Shown here: one piece after another, positions 52,975-61,436 of the stretch
Layout: the number at the start of each line of letters is the position of its first letter
How positions within the stretch are numbered: the first letter of the stretch is position 1
Position numbers and translations under genes: made by a program
The notes under the pieces: model-generated
What the model was told of the DNA's origin: nothing
Database searches by the model: none
Seen by the model: only the letters and a program-made list of their open reading frames with translations
Assembly: GCF_900109465.1 (NCBI RefSeq)
Contig: NZ_FOAZ01000018.1
Location: forward strand, 124,001 to 188,000
Direction: 5' to 3'
DNA: 64,000 bases
Source of the DNA: Streptacidiphilus jiangxiensis
GTDB taxonomy: Bacteria; Actinomycetota; Actinomycetes; Streptomycetales; Streptomycetaceae

Positions 52975-54767
52975 GCCTGGACCGCCTGGGTGCGGAGCCG
53001 GTAGGTGGCCAGCTTGCCGGTGGAGGTGGTGGGCAAGCGGTCGAGGAATTCGACCCGGGCCGGCCTCTTGAAGGAGGCGAGCGCCCCGCGCATCGCCGCG
53101 AGCACGGCCCGCCGGACCTGGCCGGGGTCGGCCTCCTCGGCCGCCACCAGATACAGCACCGCTTCCTCCAGGCCGTTCCCGTCGTGGGCGGCGACGACGG
53201 CGCACTCGCGCACGCCCGCCACCGCCCGCACCACGGACTCGATCTCGCTCGGGGCGACCTTGTAGCCGCCGAGGTTCAGCAGGTCGTCGGCGCGGCACAG
53301 GTACTCGAACGAGCCGTGCTCGGTGCGCCGGACGATGTCGCCGGTGTAGAGGCCCCCGTCGGCGAAGGCCTTGCGGGCCGCGTCGGCGCGGCCGATGTAG
53401 CCGAGCGCCACGGTGGGGCCGGCGATGTGGAGCCGTCCCTCGGCGCCCGCGGGGAGGAGCTGACCCTCCTGGCCGCGCACGGTCGCGGTGACGCCGGGGA
53501 CCGCCGTGCCGATGCCGGTCACCGTCGGGTCGTCCGACGGCGTCGCGACCACGATGTAGAGCGCCTCGGTGGCGCCCAGGCCGTTGACCAGCTCGGCGCC
53601 GAACTCGCCCCGGATCCGTCGGGCCAGCGCCGGCGGGCAGTTCTCACCGGCCGACAGGCACAGCCGCAGCTTCCGCAGCGCCGGGATCTCGCTCGCCTTC
53701 CCGCCGTCCAGCAGCGCGGCGTACATCCGCGGGACGGAGCAGAGCACCGTCGGCCGGTGGCGCTCCACGGCCGCGCTCACCGCATGCAGGTCGGCGACGC
53801 CACGGATGAGGACCACCGTGGCCCCGGCCGCGAGCGGCAGCAGCACCGAACTGCCGAAGCCGTAGCCGAACGACATGCGGGCGCTGGACAGCACCACGTC
53901 GTCCTGACGCAGGCCCAGGAGCGAGCCGAAGCCGTCGACCACGGCCTCGAGCGCCCCGGCGCGGTGACGAACTCCCTTGGGCACACCGGTGGTTCCCGAG
54001 GTGTACTGCACCAGTGCCTCGTCGTCGGCAGCCCGCCCGGCGGGCTCTGACGCCTCGTCCGGCCGGGAGGCCGGGGTCGGCGTGCCCGTGCGCAGCGCCT
54101 CGCGGACGTCGTCCCCGGTCAGCTGCGGGACGGCGGCGAACATCGTGGCGAGCGCCTGCTGTCGCTTCGGGGCGGCGTCCAGGTGGAGCAGGGCGGGCCC
54201 GAAGTCGTCGCAGATGTGCCGCAGTTCGGCGTCGCTGAGCATCGGGCTGACGATCGCCGGGACGCAGCCGTGCCACCAGAGCCCGAGTGCCGCGACCACG
54301 GTCGCCAACGAGTCCTCGGCGATGACCAGGCCGCGCGAGCCGGGCGTGACGCCGGCCGCCCGCAGCGCGCCGGCGTAGCCGCGTGCCGCGCCGTGGAGCC
54401 GCCGGTAGTCGACCTCGCCGAGGTCGGGGTCGACCACGGCGGTGCACCCGCCACGGCCCGCCGCCAACTGACGGCCGACCAGGCGATCCACCAGGTCGGT
54501 CGCCGTCGCGGTGGCCGCCAGGGCCGCCACCGCGTCCGCGGCACAGCGGATCGCCGCCGCCTGTTCGGCGGACAGTTTGACGCCGAACTCGGCCTCGACG
54601 CGGGTGGTGATCTCGACCTTCTCCAGCGAGTCGACACCGAGGTCCTCGTAGAAGAGGTCCGTTTCGGAGACTTCCGTGACATCGACGTCCAGAACCTCGG
54701 CCACTATTGCACGGATTCTTCCGGATGCCGTTCCAGGAAAATCAGACACGGGACTCCCAGTATTCAT
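52971..54767 (-). CDS. Fused acyl carrier protein-AMP ligase (self-loading starter enzyme)
   Basis: The 598-residue protein has an N-terminal carrier domain (1-80, LGVDSLEKVEI) followed by a benzoate-CoA-ligase-like adenylating domain (115-590): QYTSGTTGVPKGV, GATEALY, GGYKVAPSEIE and the lysine in TSTGKLATY. The fusion suggests it activates a free acid and loads it on its own ACP as the starter for the KS encoded next. ATG 54767 begins the carrier; the frame runs on to 54875 through promoter sequence and was not used. An aryl acid is a reasonable guess from family, not proven. Confidence 0.88.
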   Translation of the reverse strand: MNTGSPVSDFPGTASGRIRAIVAEVLDVDVTEVSETDLFYEDLGVDSLEKVEITTRVEAEFGVKLSAEQAAAIRCAADAVAALAATATATDLVDRLVGRQLAAGRGGCTAVVDPDLGEVDYRRLHGAARGYAGALRAAGVTPGSRGLVIAEDSLATVVAALGLWWHGCVPAIVSPMLSDAELRHICDDFGPALLHLDAAPKRQQALATMFAAVPQLTGDDVREALRTGTPTPASRPDEASEPAGRAADDEALVQYTSGTTGVPKGVRHRAGALEAVVDGFGSLLGLRQDDVVLSSARMSFGYGFGSSVLLPLAAGATVVLIRGVADLHAVSAAVERHRPTVLCSVPRMYAALLDGGKASEIPALRKLRLCLSAGENCPPALARRIRGEFGAELVNGLGATEALYIVVATPSDDPTVTGIGTAVPGVTATVRGQEGQLLPAGAEGRLHIAGPTVALGYIGRADAARKAFADGGLYTGDIVRRTEHGSFEYLCRADDLLNLGGYKVAPSEIESVVRAVAGVRECAVVAAHDGNGLEEAVLYLVAAEEADPGQVRRAVLAAMRGALASFKRPARVEFLDRLPTTSTGKLATYRLRTQAVQA

Positions 54768-55097
54768 CCCAGGACGCCGTCGGCGCCCGAACGGATCTTG
54801 GCCCGGACGGTGTCTCAGTTCACGACCTGAGCGGCCAGACCGAATGTTCGGACGGTAGCTCATCATACTTGACACGAGCGCGCCAGGGCTACCAGGATTG
54901 TTGATCGCCTGCCCGGACAGGCTGGTCAGGTCGCCTGCGACCGGTCGTACAACTCCGGCGGACCTCAGCAGGGTTGGCTGGGCCGCAGCTGATCGGTCGC
55001 ACGTACGGGCCGTCGTCCGGCCCGCGCTTCGTGCTGCCCTCGCGGCCTCCCCCGCCTGCCCGCGGGAACCACTCCATTTCTCGAGGGAGCATGCTCC
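54768..55097. promoter_or_regulatory. Divergent promoter region and structured leader
   Basis: This 330-base gap holds two back-to-back promoters. On the plus strand TTGACA (54869-54874) and CAGGAT (54893-54898) are 18 bases apart, close to the actinomycete vegetative consensus. On the minus strand TATGAT lies at 54867-54862, with a poor -35. A CCGAA-TG-TTCGG repeat at 54840-54851 sits near the predicted minus-strand transcription start. The plus-strand leader of about 190 bases contains hairpins at 54907-54922 and 55006-55024. Confidence 0.6.
55086..55097 (+). promoter_or_regulatory. Palindrome over the ribosome binding site
   Basis: GGAGCATGCTCC is a perfect 12-base palindrome that includes part of the GAGGGAG ribosome site and ends immediately before the GTG start at 55098. 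It could act as an operator. A hairpin this short is weak but could also influence initiation. Confidence 0.45.
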
Positions 55098-56795
55098 GTG
55101 CCGAAACCGTCACCCTTCACCGAATCCACACTTCGCCCCTCCGCCGCACGCGAAGAACTCGCCGGGCGCCGATTCGGCGGCGGCAATGCGTGGCGCGTCG
55201 CCCTGGAGACGAGTGACAATCCCGAAGCCACGGCCCTGGTCGTCGACCGCCCGTTGCTGGACGCGGCGGGAGAGGAACGGGAGTTCTTCAGCCTGGCCGG
55301 GCTCAACGCGCTGGCCGAGGCCTGGTCGGCCTGGTACCACGCCCAGGGCGTGCGCCCGCGCGACCGGGTCGTGGTCTGGCTCGAGGACACCTTCGAGGAC
55401 CAGGTCCACCTGACCGCGCTCGCCCAGATCGGTGCGATCGCCGTCCTGCTCAACGGGCGCATGGTGCCCGAGTTCGCGCTCGCCCTGATCGAGCGCGCGG
55501 CGCCGGTCGGCCTCTACACCGACAGTGCGCACCTGGAGCTGCTGCAGGGCCGCCACGAGCGCACCGCAAGCCTGCGCTGGACCACGACGCGCCGTCAGAT
55601 CGGCGCGCTCACCGCGCCCGCGCTGCCCGCCGAGGCCTGGTACGCGCACCAGGACGAGGACCCGGTGGTCCTGTGCCACACCTCGGGCACCACCGGCGTG
55701 CCCAAGCTGGTGGTGTGGACCCACCGACAGAGCGTCGCGGGCGCCCGCTTCCGACTGGCCAGCCACCCGGAGCCGGCCGACTCGGTGATGCTGTCGGCGA
55801 TCGCGCAGTCCCACTCCGGCGCGATCGCGTTCACCTACTACGCGCTGCTCGCGGGCCTGCCGTTGATCTCCGTCGCCGACCGCAGCCCGGCGGGGGTCAC
55901 CAAGTCCGTTGCCGCCTACCGGCCGACGACCGTCCTGGCGTTCCACCAGACGTTCGCCGCCCTGGTCGAGTCCGACCCCGACCCGGCCGACTTCGCCTCC
56001 GTGGCCGACTGGATGAACACCGGCGACTCCGCCCACGACGCGCACATCCGCGAACTGATCAAGCTGGGTCGCCGGACCGTGGAGGGCAAGGAGGTCCTCG
56101 GCTCGGTCTTCGGCGACGCGCTGGGCGCCTCCGAGCTCGGCTGGGCGGCCCTGCGCCGCGTCGTCACCGGCGACTCCCCGCAGAGCCCGCGCTACCTCGG
56201 CAAGCCGGTCGCCCTCGCGGAGGTCGCCGTGCTGCGGGAGGACGGCTCCCCCGCGGCCGACAGCGAGGTCGGCCTGCTCGCCGTGCGCAGCGAGTCGCTC
56301 TCCCCCGGATACTGGAACGACTCCGACACCTACTACCGGGGCCGGCTGGGCGGTTGGAAGCTCACCGGCGACCTGGCCTACCGGACCGGGGACGACGACT
56401 TCTTCCACGTGGACCGCGAGATCGACCGGATCCGCACCCGCGACGGCGACGGCTACTCGGTGCTGATGGAGGAGACGCTGCTGCTGGCCCTCCCCGAGAT
56501 CTCCGACTGCGCCGTGGCGGCCGGGCAGGACGGCGAGCTGACCGTGCCGGTGGCGATCGTCCGGCCGCGGCGGACCGAGGTCGACCCGCAGGAGTTGCTC
56601 GCCCGGGCCAACCAGGCCCTCGCGGAGCAGGGCCAGCCGTCGCTCGCCCTGCTGGAGCTCGCCTCGGAGACCGCCGACATCCCGGTGGGACCGACCGAGA
56701 AGGTGCTCAAGCGTCAACTGCGGGAGCGGTACGTCGATCTGCGCGGTTACGCCGCGACCCGCCCGAGTCGGCACGTCGCCATGAGCGGCCAGTAG
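55098..56795 (+). CDS. AMP-forming acyl/aryl ligase
   Basis: This 565-residue adenylating enzyme has CHTSGTTGVPKLVVWTH, a divergent A5 region (GSVFGDALGASELGW), KLTGDLAYR and the catalytic lysine in PVGPTEKVLKRQL. It differs from the ACP-fused ligase next door and from the NRPS A domains. GTG 55098 follows GAGGGAG. It forms a two-gene operon with an MFS transporter. It could activate a starter acid or modify an imported or exported acid. I do not recognise a specific orthologue. Confidence 0.87.
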   Translation: MPKPSPFTESTLRPSAAREELAGRRFGGGNAWRVALETSDNPEATALVVDRPLLDAAGEEREFFSLAGLNALAEAWSAWYHAQGVRPRDRVVVWLEDTFEDQVHLTALAQIGAIAVLLNGRMVPEFALALIERAAPVGLYTDSAHLELLQGRHERTASLRWTTTRRQIGALTAPALPAEAWYAHQDEDPVVLCHTSGTTGVPKLVVWTHRQSVAGARFRLASHPEPADSVMLSAIAQSHSGAIAFTYYALLAGLPLISVADRSPAGVTKSVAAYRPTTVLAFHQTFAALVESDPDPADFASVADWMNTGDSAHDAHIRELIKLGRRTVEGKEVLGSVFGDALGASELGWAALRRVVTGDSPQSPRYLGKPVALAEVAVLREDGSPAADSEVGLLAVRSESLSPGYWNDSDTYYRGRLGGWKLTGDLAYRTGDDDFFHVDREIDRIRTRDGDGYSVLMEETLLLALPEISDCAVAAGQDGELTVPVAIVRPRRTEVDPQELLARANQALAEQGQPSLALLELASETADIPVGPTEKVLKRQLRERYVDLRGYAATRPSRHVAMSGQ

Positions 56796-56818
56796 TCACG
56801 CAGAGCCAGGAGAGACAC

Positions 56819-58084
56819 ATGGGTGTACGGGGAATAGCGGCCACGCTGCCCAGCGGCGCGGCCCGTCGGCCGGTGCTGCTGATGGCGCTCGGATCCTTCA
56901 CGCTGGGCACGGACGCCTTCGTGATCAGCGGAGTGCTGCCGTCCGTGGGCAAGGACCTCGGCGTGGGCGTGGCCACCGCCGGACTGCTGATCACGGTGTT
57001 CGCGGCGGTCTACGCCCTGGCCGCGCCGGTCCTGGCGGTCGGCACCGGCAGCCTGGACCGGCGGAGGGTGCTGGTCGGTTCGCTGGGCGGCTTCGTGGCC
57101 GCGAACCTGATGGCGGCGCTGGCGCCGGACTACACGGTCATGATGATCGCCCGGGTGCTGGCGGCCTTCTCGGCCGCCCTCTACATGCCGGCGGCCTCCG
57201 CCAGCGCGGCGGCGATCGTCGAACCCGCGGAGCGGGGCCGGGCGTTGACCGCCGTCCTCGGCGGCCTGACCCTCGCCAGCGCCCTCGGTGTGCCGATCGG
57301 CACGACCATCGGCAGCCTCGCCGACTGGCGTGCGACGTTCGTCTTCGTCGCCGCGCTGAGCCTGGTCGCGCTGGCCGGCATCGCCCGCGCGCTGCCGGCG
57401 GTCCCCTCCGCCGGGGTCGCCTCGCTGCGCGACCGCGCCAAGGCCGCGGCCCTGCCCGGGATCCCGGGCATCCTGCTCGGCAGTGTGCTGACCTTCTGCG
57501 CCATGTTCGTGCTCTACGCCTACCTGGCGTGGTTCGCCCAGCACACCGCCGGGATCCAGGGCGGCGCGGTCACCTGGGTCTACCTGGTCTACGGCGTCTG
57601 CGGCGTGGTGTCCAACCAGGCGGCCGGCTGGCTGATCGACCGCTATCCGCCACAGCGGGTCGCCATGGCCGCCACCGCGCTGCTCGTGCCGGTGCTCGGC
57701 CTCGCGGTGGTGCTGGCCCGCACCGGCGGAACGGGCCTCGTCCCGGCCGCGCTGCTGTACCTGGTCGTGGTGCTGTGGTCGTTGATCGGTTGGACCGTCA
57801 ATCCCGCCCAGCAGAAGCGGCTGATCAACGCGGGCGGACAGCACGCGCCGGTGGTGCTCTCCCTCAGCGGGTCCGCCGTCTACTCCGGCCAGGCGCTCGG
57901 CAGTCTCGTCGGCGGCCTGATGCTCGTGCACGGCGCCACCCCGCTGGCGGTGGCCGCGCTGGCCCTCCAGGTCCTGACGCTCGCGGTGATGGCGCTCTCC
58001 GTCCGTTCCCGGCGGGCCGGGGCCGCGGCCGCGCCGGAGAGCGCCCAGCATGACTCGGTCAGAGCGGGCGGATCGCGCAGCTGA
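56819..58084 (+). CDS. MFS transporter
   Basis: The 421-residue protein has about 12 helices and resembles arabinose/chloramphenicol-type (Cmx/AraJ) exporters: FTLGTDAFVISGVLPSVGKDL at helix 1 and DRRRVLVGSLGGFV. It is 23 bases after the ligase gene, with AGGAGAG before its ATG. Its 3' end overlaps the convergent hotdog thioesterase gene by 26 bases. Confidence 0.88.
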   Translation: MGVRGIAATLPSGAARRPVLLMALGSFTLGTDAFVISGVLPSVGKDLGVGVATAGLLITVFAAVYALAAPVLAVGTGSLDRRRVLVGSLGGFVAANLMAALAPDYTVMMIARVLAAFSAALYMPAASASAAAIVEPAERGRALTAVLGGLTLASALGVPIGTTIGSLADWRATFVFVAALSLVALAGIARALPAVPSAGVASLRDRAKAAALPGIPGILLGSVLTFCAMFVLYAYLAWFAQHTAGIQGGAVTWVYLVYGVCGVVSNQAAGWLIDRYPPQRVAMAATALLVPVLGLAVVLARTGGTGLVPAALLYLVVVLWSLIGWTVNPAQQKRLINAGGQHAPVVLSLSGSAVYSGQALGSLVGGLMLVHGATPLAVAALALQVLTLAVMALSVRSRRAGAAAAPESAQHDSVRAGGSRS

Positions 58085-58532
58085 CCCGGACCGTGCACAG
58101 GCGCCGCTGCCTGGCGTCCTTGATCAGTACCTCGTACGTGGCCGTGGTCGGCCCCAGGTGGATCGCCGTCGCCTCACCGTGCACCAGCCCCGAACGGGCG
58201 GGCCGGTGGTGCGTCGCGCTCACCTCGGCGCCGACCGCCACGCGGGTGCGTCCCGCGTGCAGGATGGCCGCGATGGACGCCAGCGTCTCGGCGAACGCCA
58301 GCGACGCCCCGCCGTGCAGCAGCCGGTAGGGCTGGGTGTTGCCCTCCACCGGCATCGTGCCGCTCGCCCGCTCCGCGGTGGCCTCGGTGATCCGCATCCC
58401 GAGCTTCTCGTAGAGCGTGTCCGGGCTGCACCCGCGCTCCTGCAGCAACTCGACGAGCGCGGCCGGCAGATGGTCGGGGAACTCCTCGGTGGTCTCCTCG
58501 TGCCGCGTCTCGACGGTCACTGCCTCGGTCAC
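58059..58532 (-). CDS. Hotdog-fold thioesterase, PaaI family
   Basis: The protein has about 157 residues and the PaaI-type motif QPYRLLHGGASLAFAETLAS, with the later VGAEVSATHHRPAR strand. These enzymes hydrolyse aryl- or acyl-CoA thioesters. GTG 58532 overlaps the stop of the FAD-oxidoreductase gene (GTGA) and is preferred over ATG 58565, which would overlap it by 37 bases. It is the last gene of the hydroxyproline-like operon. Confidence 0.87.
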   Translation of the reverse strand: MTEAVTVETRHEETTEEFPDHLPAALVELLQERGCSPDTLYEKLGMRITEATAERASGTMPVEGNTQPYRLLHGGASLAFAETLASIAAILHAGRTRVAVGAEVSATHHRPARSGLVHGEATAIHLGPTTATYEVLIKDARQRRLCTVRVSCAIRPL

Positions 58533-59992
58533 GCCCCACCCCTGTTCGCTCGCTGTGTCCCGCACGGTTCGACGGGCTTCATCCTATGTGCTGATGTACT
58601 GTCAACCAGCTCCACGGCCACCGGCTCCGAGGCGAGGTCGCCGAGCCGGACGGGCACGGCGACCGGGCGGTGGTCACCGGCGCCTTCGACGCCGAGCAGT
58701 TCCTCGACCGTCCGACCGCAGACGCGGCCCTGGCACATCCCCAGCCCGGCCCGGGTGGTCAGCCTCAGAGAGCGCATCCCCGCGGACCCGGTCGCCGCGG
58801 CCACCTCCCGCAGCGTGCCCACGGTGACCCCCTCGCAGCGGCAGACGGTCGTGGCGTCGTCGAGCCAGCCCCTCCAGCCGGGCCGGACCGCGTGGGCGGC
58901 CTCGAGCCGACGCGCGAAGGCCGCGTGGACCCGGCGCAGCCGCCGGATCCCGCGCAGCCCCGGGTCCGCGACGTCGCCACCGGCGGCGCAGTGCCCGGCC
59001 ACGGCGCCCTCGGCGAGCGCCAGGTGCGCCCCGCCGGTGCCGGTGATCTCACCGGCCGCGTAGACGCCGGGGACGCTGGTGCGCTGGGCCGCGTCCACCA
59101 GGACGGCGCGCCCGGATGCGATCCGGCACCCCGCGGCGACCGCCAGCTCCAGGCGCGGCGTGAACCCGTGGCTGACGCAGACGGCGTCGACCTCCAGCTC
59201 GCGCCCGGTACCGGGCACCGGTGCCCACTCCGCGTCCAGGGCGGCGACGGTGACGGACTCGACCCGCTGCGCGCCGTGCGCGGCCACCACGGCGGAGGCG
59301 GTGCGGTAGGGGATGCGGTGCCGCGCGTGGGCGAGGGCGTAGCGGCCGAGTTCGAGGGTCTTGCCCAGGGCGCCGGCCGACTCCCAGGGGCGCGACAGGT
59401 AGCCGTCGGCCAGTCGGCCGAGCGAGGCGGCCTCGTGGACGCCGACGACACGCGCCCCGGCTGCCGCCAGCGAGACGGCCGCGGGGAGCAGGAACGGGCC
59501 CGCACCGGCGACCAGCACGCGCCGCCCGACCGGGAGGCCCTCGCCCTTGGCCAGCGTCTGCGCCGCGCCCGCCGTGAACACCCCCGGGAGGTCCCACCCC
59601 GGGAACGGCAGGGTCCGGTCGTGCGCGCCGGTGGCCAGCACCAGTGCCTGCGGGGCCAGTACCAGCCGCCGGTTCTCCCCGTCCGGGCTCTCCTGCAGCA
59701 GGTGCACCTCGGGTGGCAGCCCCGGTCGCTGCTCCAGCGCCCAGACCTGGGTGCCCGTCAGCACCCGGCAGCCGGGGTCGGCGGCCAGGCGTTCCCGCAG
59801 GACGGCGAAGCGGCGCGCGTCGTTGCCGGGGAGCGGCCCGTCGCCGCCGGGGCCCTCCGGCGGCCGTCGCCAGTACTGGCCGCCCACCTGGGCCATCGCG
59901 TCCACCAGCACGACCTCGGCGCCTCGGCCGCGGGCGCGGACGGCGGCCGCCAGGCCCGCCGGGCCCGCGCCGATCACCACGACCTGCGTCAT
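58529..59992 (-). CDS. FAD/NAD(P)-dependent oxidoreductase with 2Fe-2S-type Cys domain (LhpE/HcnB-like subunit)
   Basis: The 487-residue flavoprotein has an N-terminal VVVIGAGPAGLAAA dinucleotide fold, a second one in RRVLVAGAGPFLLPAA, and a C-terminal Cys domain, CRCEGVTVGT to CQGRVCG. This is the architecture of the larger subunit of heteromeric amine dehydrogenases: D-hydroxyproline dehydrogenase, opine oxidase and cyanide synthase HcnB. With the small 2Fe-2S protein and the FAD oxidase encoded upstream, it makes a complete three-component enzyme. All three genes overlap by 4 bases. Confidence 0.88.
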   Translation of the reverse strand: MTQVVVIGAGPAGLAAAVRARGRGAEVVLVDAMAQVGGQYWRRPPEGPGGDGPLPGNDARRFAVLRERLAADPGCRVLTGTQVWALEQRPGLPPEVHLLQESPDGENRRLVLAPQALVLATGAHDRTLPFPGWDLPGVFTAGAAQTLAKGEGLPVGRRVLVAGAGPFLLPAAVSLAAAGARVVGVHEAASLGRLADGYLSRPWESAGALGKTLELGRYALAHARHRIPYRTASAVVAAHGAQRVESVTVAALDAEWAPVPGTGRELEVDAVCVSHGFTPRLELAVAAGCRIASGRAVLVDAAQRTSVPGVYAAGEITGTGGAHLALAEGAVAGHCAAGGDVADPGLRGIRRLRRVHAAFARRLEAAHAVRPGWRGWLDDATTVCRCEGVTVGTLREVAAATGSAGMRSLRLTTRAGLGMCQGRVCGRTVEELLGVEGAGDHRPVAVPVRLGDLASEPVAVELVDSTSAHRMKPVEPCGTQRANRGGA

Positions 59993-60216
59993 GGCCGCTC
60001 CCCTTCCCGGCCGCCCTGCACGGCCACCACGTCGCCCTCGCGCGCGGGGCGTTGACAGGCGCGCACGTCCGGCACGCCGTTGACGGTGACGAGGCAGCCG
60101 AAGCAGATGCCGATGCCGCAGAACACGCCGCACGGCTCGCCCGCGGCGAGCAGCACGCCCGCGATCGTCTGGCCGGGCCGCCCTTCCAGGAGTCGTCCGT
60201 CGAACTCGATCGTCAT
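59989..60216 (-). CDS. Small 2Fe-2S subunit (LhpF/HcnA-like)
   Basis: The 75-residue protein has the ferredoxin-like cysteines CGVFCGIGICFGC and a distal Cys in RACQ. It lies between two FAD subunits with ATGA overlaps on both sides. It corresponds to the electron-transfer subunit of heteromeric D-hydroxyproline dehydrogenase-type enzymes. Confidence 0.88.
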   Translation of the reverse strand: MTIEFDGRLLEGRPGQTIAGVLLAAGEPCGVFCGIGICFGCLVTVNGVPDVRACQRPAREGDVVAVQGGREGERP

Positions 60217-61436
60217 CCGTGTTCCGTCCCTGCGGCGGTGGGCGGTGCGGTGGAGGTGAGGACGTACCGGTCGACGGCGAACGGCGTGGCCGCGAGCGTC
60301 GGGGTCCGGTCCAGCAGCAGGTCGCGCAGCAGCTCCGCGGTGGCGGCCGACAGCCCGATGCCGGCCCCCTCGTGCCCGGTCGCATGCCACAGGCCCGGCA
60401 GCCGCGGGTCGGGGCCGATCACGGGCAGGTGGTCCGGCGTGTACGGGCGGAAGCCTCCGTAGGCCCGCTGCACGGGCACGTCCGCGAGGAAGGGGAAGAG
60501 CCGCAGCGCCCTGGCGGCGAGCTCGCGCAGCACGCGGACCCGCAGCGTCGCGTCGAACCCGACGTGCTCGCGGGAGGAGCCGATCAGGACCGTGCCGGCC
60601 GGTGTGGACTCCACGACGCCGGAGGTCTGCAGGTCCTCGGCGCCGGAGGCGACCGCCCCGACGTAGTCGGCGTCGTAGACCTTGTGGAACACCCGCTGCG
60701 GCATCCGCGCGGTCACCAGCACCACGCCGCGTCGCGGCAGCACCGGCAGGTCCACCCCGAGACGGGCGGCGACCTCGCCGGACCACGGTCCGGCCGCGAC
60801 GACCACCTGGTCCGCCGCGATGTCGCCGCCCGTGGTGCGCAGGCCGACGAGCCGCCCACGGGCCACGACCGGCCCGAGGACCTCGCAGCCGACGCGTAGC
60901 CGTGCGCCGTGGAGGCGGGCCGACGCGAGCAGGGCCTCGGTGGCGACGACCGGCTGGATCTGGGCGTCCTCCGGATAGTGCACGACCGCGGCCGGATCCG
61001 GCGTCAGCCAGGGCTCCAGCGCCAGGGCCTGGTCCGCCGACAGCTCCGTCGCGAGCACACCCGCGTCGCGCTGCGCGGCGGCGAAACCGGTCAGGCCGGC
61101 CGCGCCCTCGGCGGTCGTCGCCACCACCAGACCGCCCTTGGGCTCGTACTCCAGCGCGGGAAAGCGGGGGCCGAGCTCCTCGGTGAGCTCGGCGGCCAGC
61201 GCGGGCCAGAGGCCCGCCGAGTGCCGCGCGAGCTCCAGCTCCGGTCCCGGCGCCTTGTCGGAGACGAGGATGTTGCCCTCGCCGCTCGCCGAGGTCCCGC
61301 ACGCGGCCGGGCCGCGGTCGAGGACCGTCACGCCGACCCCCGCCAGGGCGAGCGCCCGGGCCACGGCGGCGCCGACGATCCCGGCGCCCACGACCACCAC
61401 CTCGGCGCCGGGAGTCATCGCGGCACCGGGAGTCAT
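60213..61436 (-). CDS. FAD-dependent D-amino acid oxidase-fold subunit (LhpB/HcnC-like)
   Basis: The 407-residue DAO-family protein has VVVVGAGIVGAAVARALA at the N-terminus and the C-terminal GHEGAGIGLSAATAELL. In hydroxyproline catabolism this subunit oxidises cis-4-hydroxy-D-proline to pyrroline-4-hydroxy-2-carboxylate. The first 12 residues are a direct repeat, MTPGAAMTPGAE, encoded by two near-identical 18-base units, so initiation could occur at 61436 or 61418. It is coupled by ATGA to the MFS gene upstream. Confidence 0.87.
   Translation of the reverse strand: MTPGAAMTPGAEVVVVGAGIVGAAVARALALAGVGVTVLDRGPAACGTSASGEGNILVSDKAPGPELELARHSAGLWPALAAELTEELGPRFPALEYEPKGGLVVATTAEGAAGLTGFAAAQRDAGVLATELSADQALALEPWLTPDPAAVVHYPEDAQIQPVVATEALLASARLHGARLRVGCEVLGPVVARGRLVGLRTTGGDIAADQVVVAAGPWSGEVAARLGVDLPVLPRRGVVLVTARMPQRVFHKVYDADYVGAVASGAEDLQTSGVVESTPAGTVLIGSSREHVGFDATLRVRVLRELAARALRLFPFLADVPVQRAYGGFRPYTPDHLPVIGPDPRLPGLWHATGHEGAGIGLSAATAELLRDLLLDRTPTLAATPFAVDRYVLTSTAPPTAAGTEHG

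Noticed and set aside
54768-54875. N-terminal extension of the ACP-ligase to 54875
   Set aside because: It would begin on the predicted promoter (TATGAT) and adds 36 basic residues before a normal carrier domain start.
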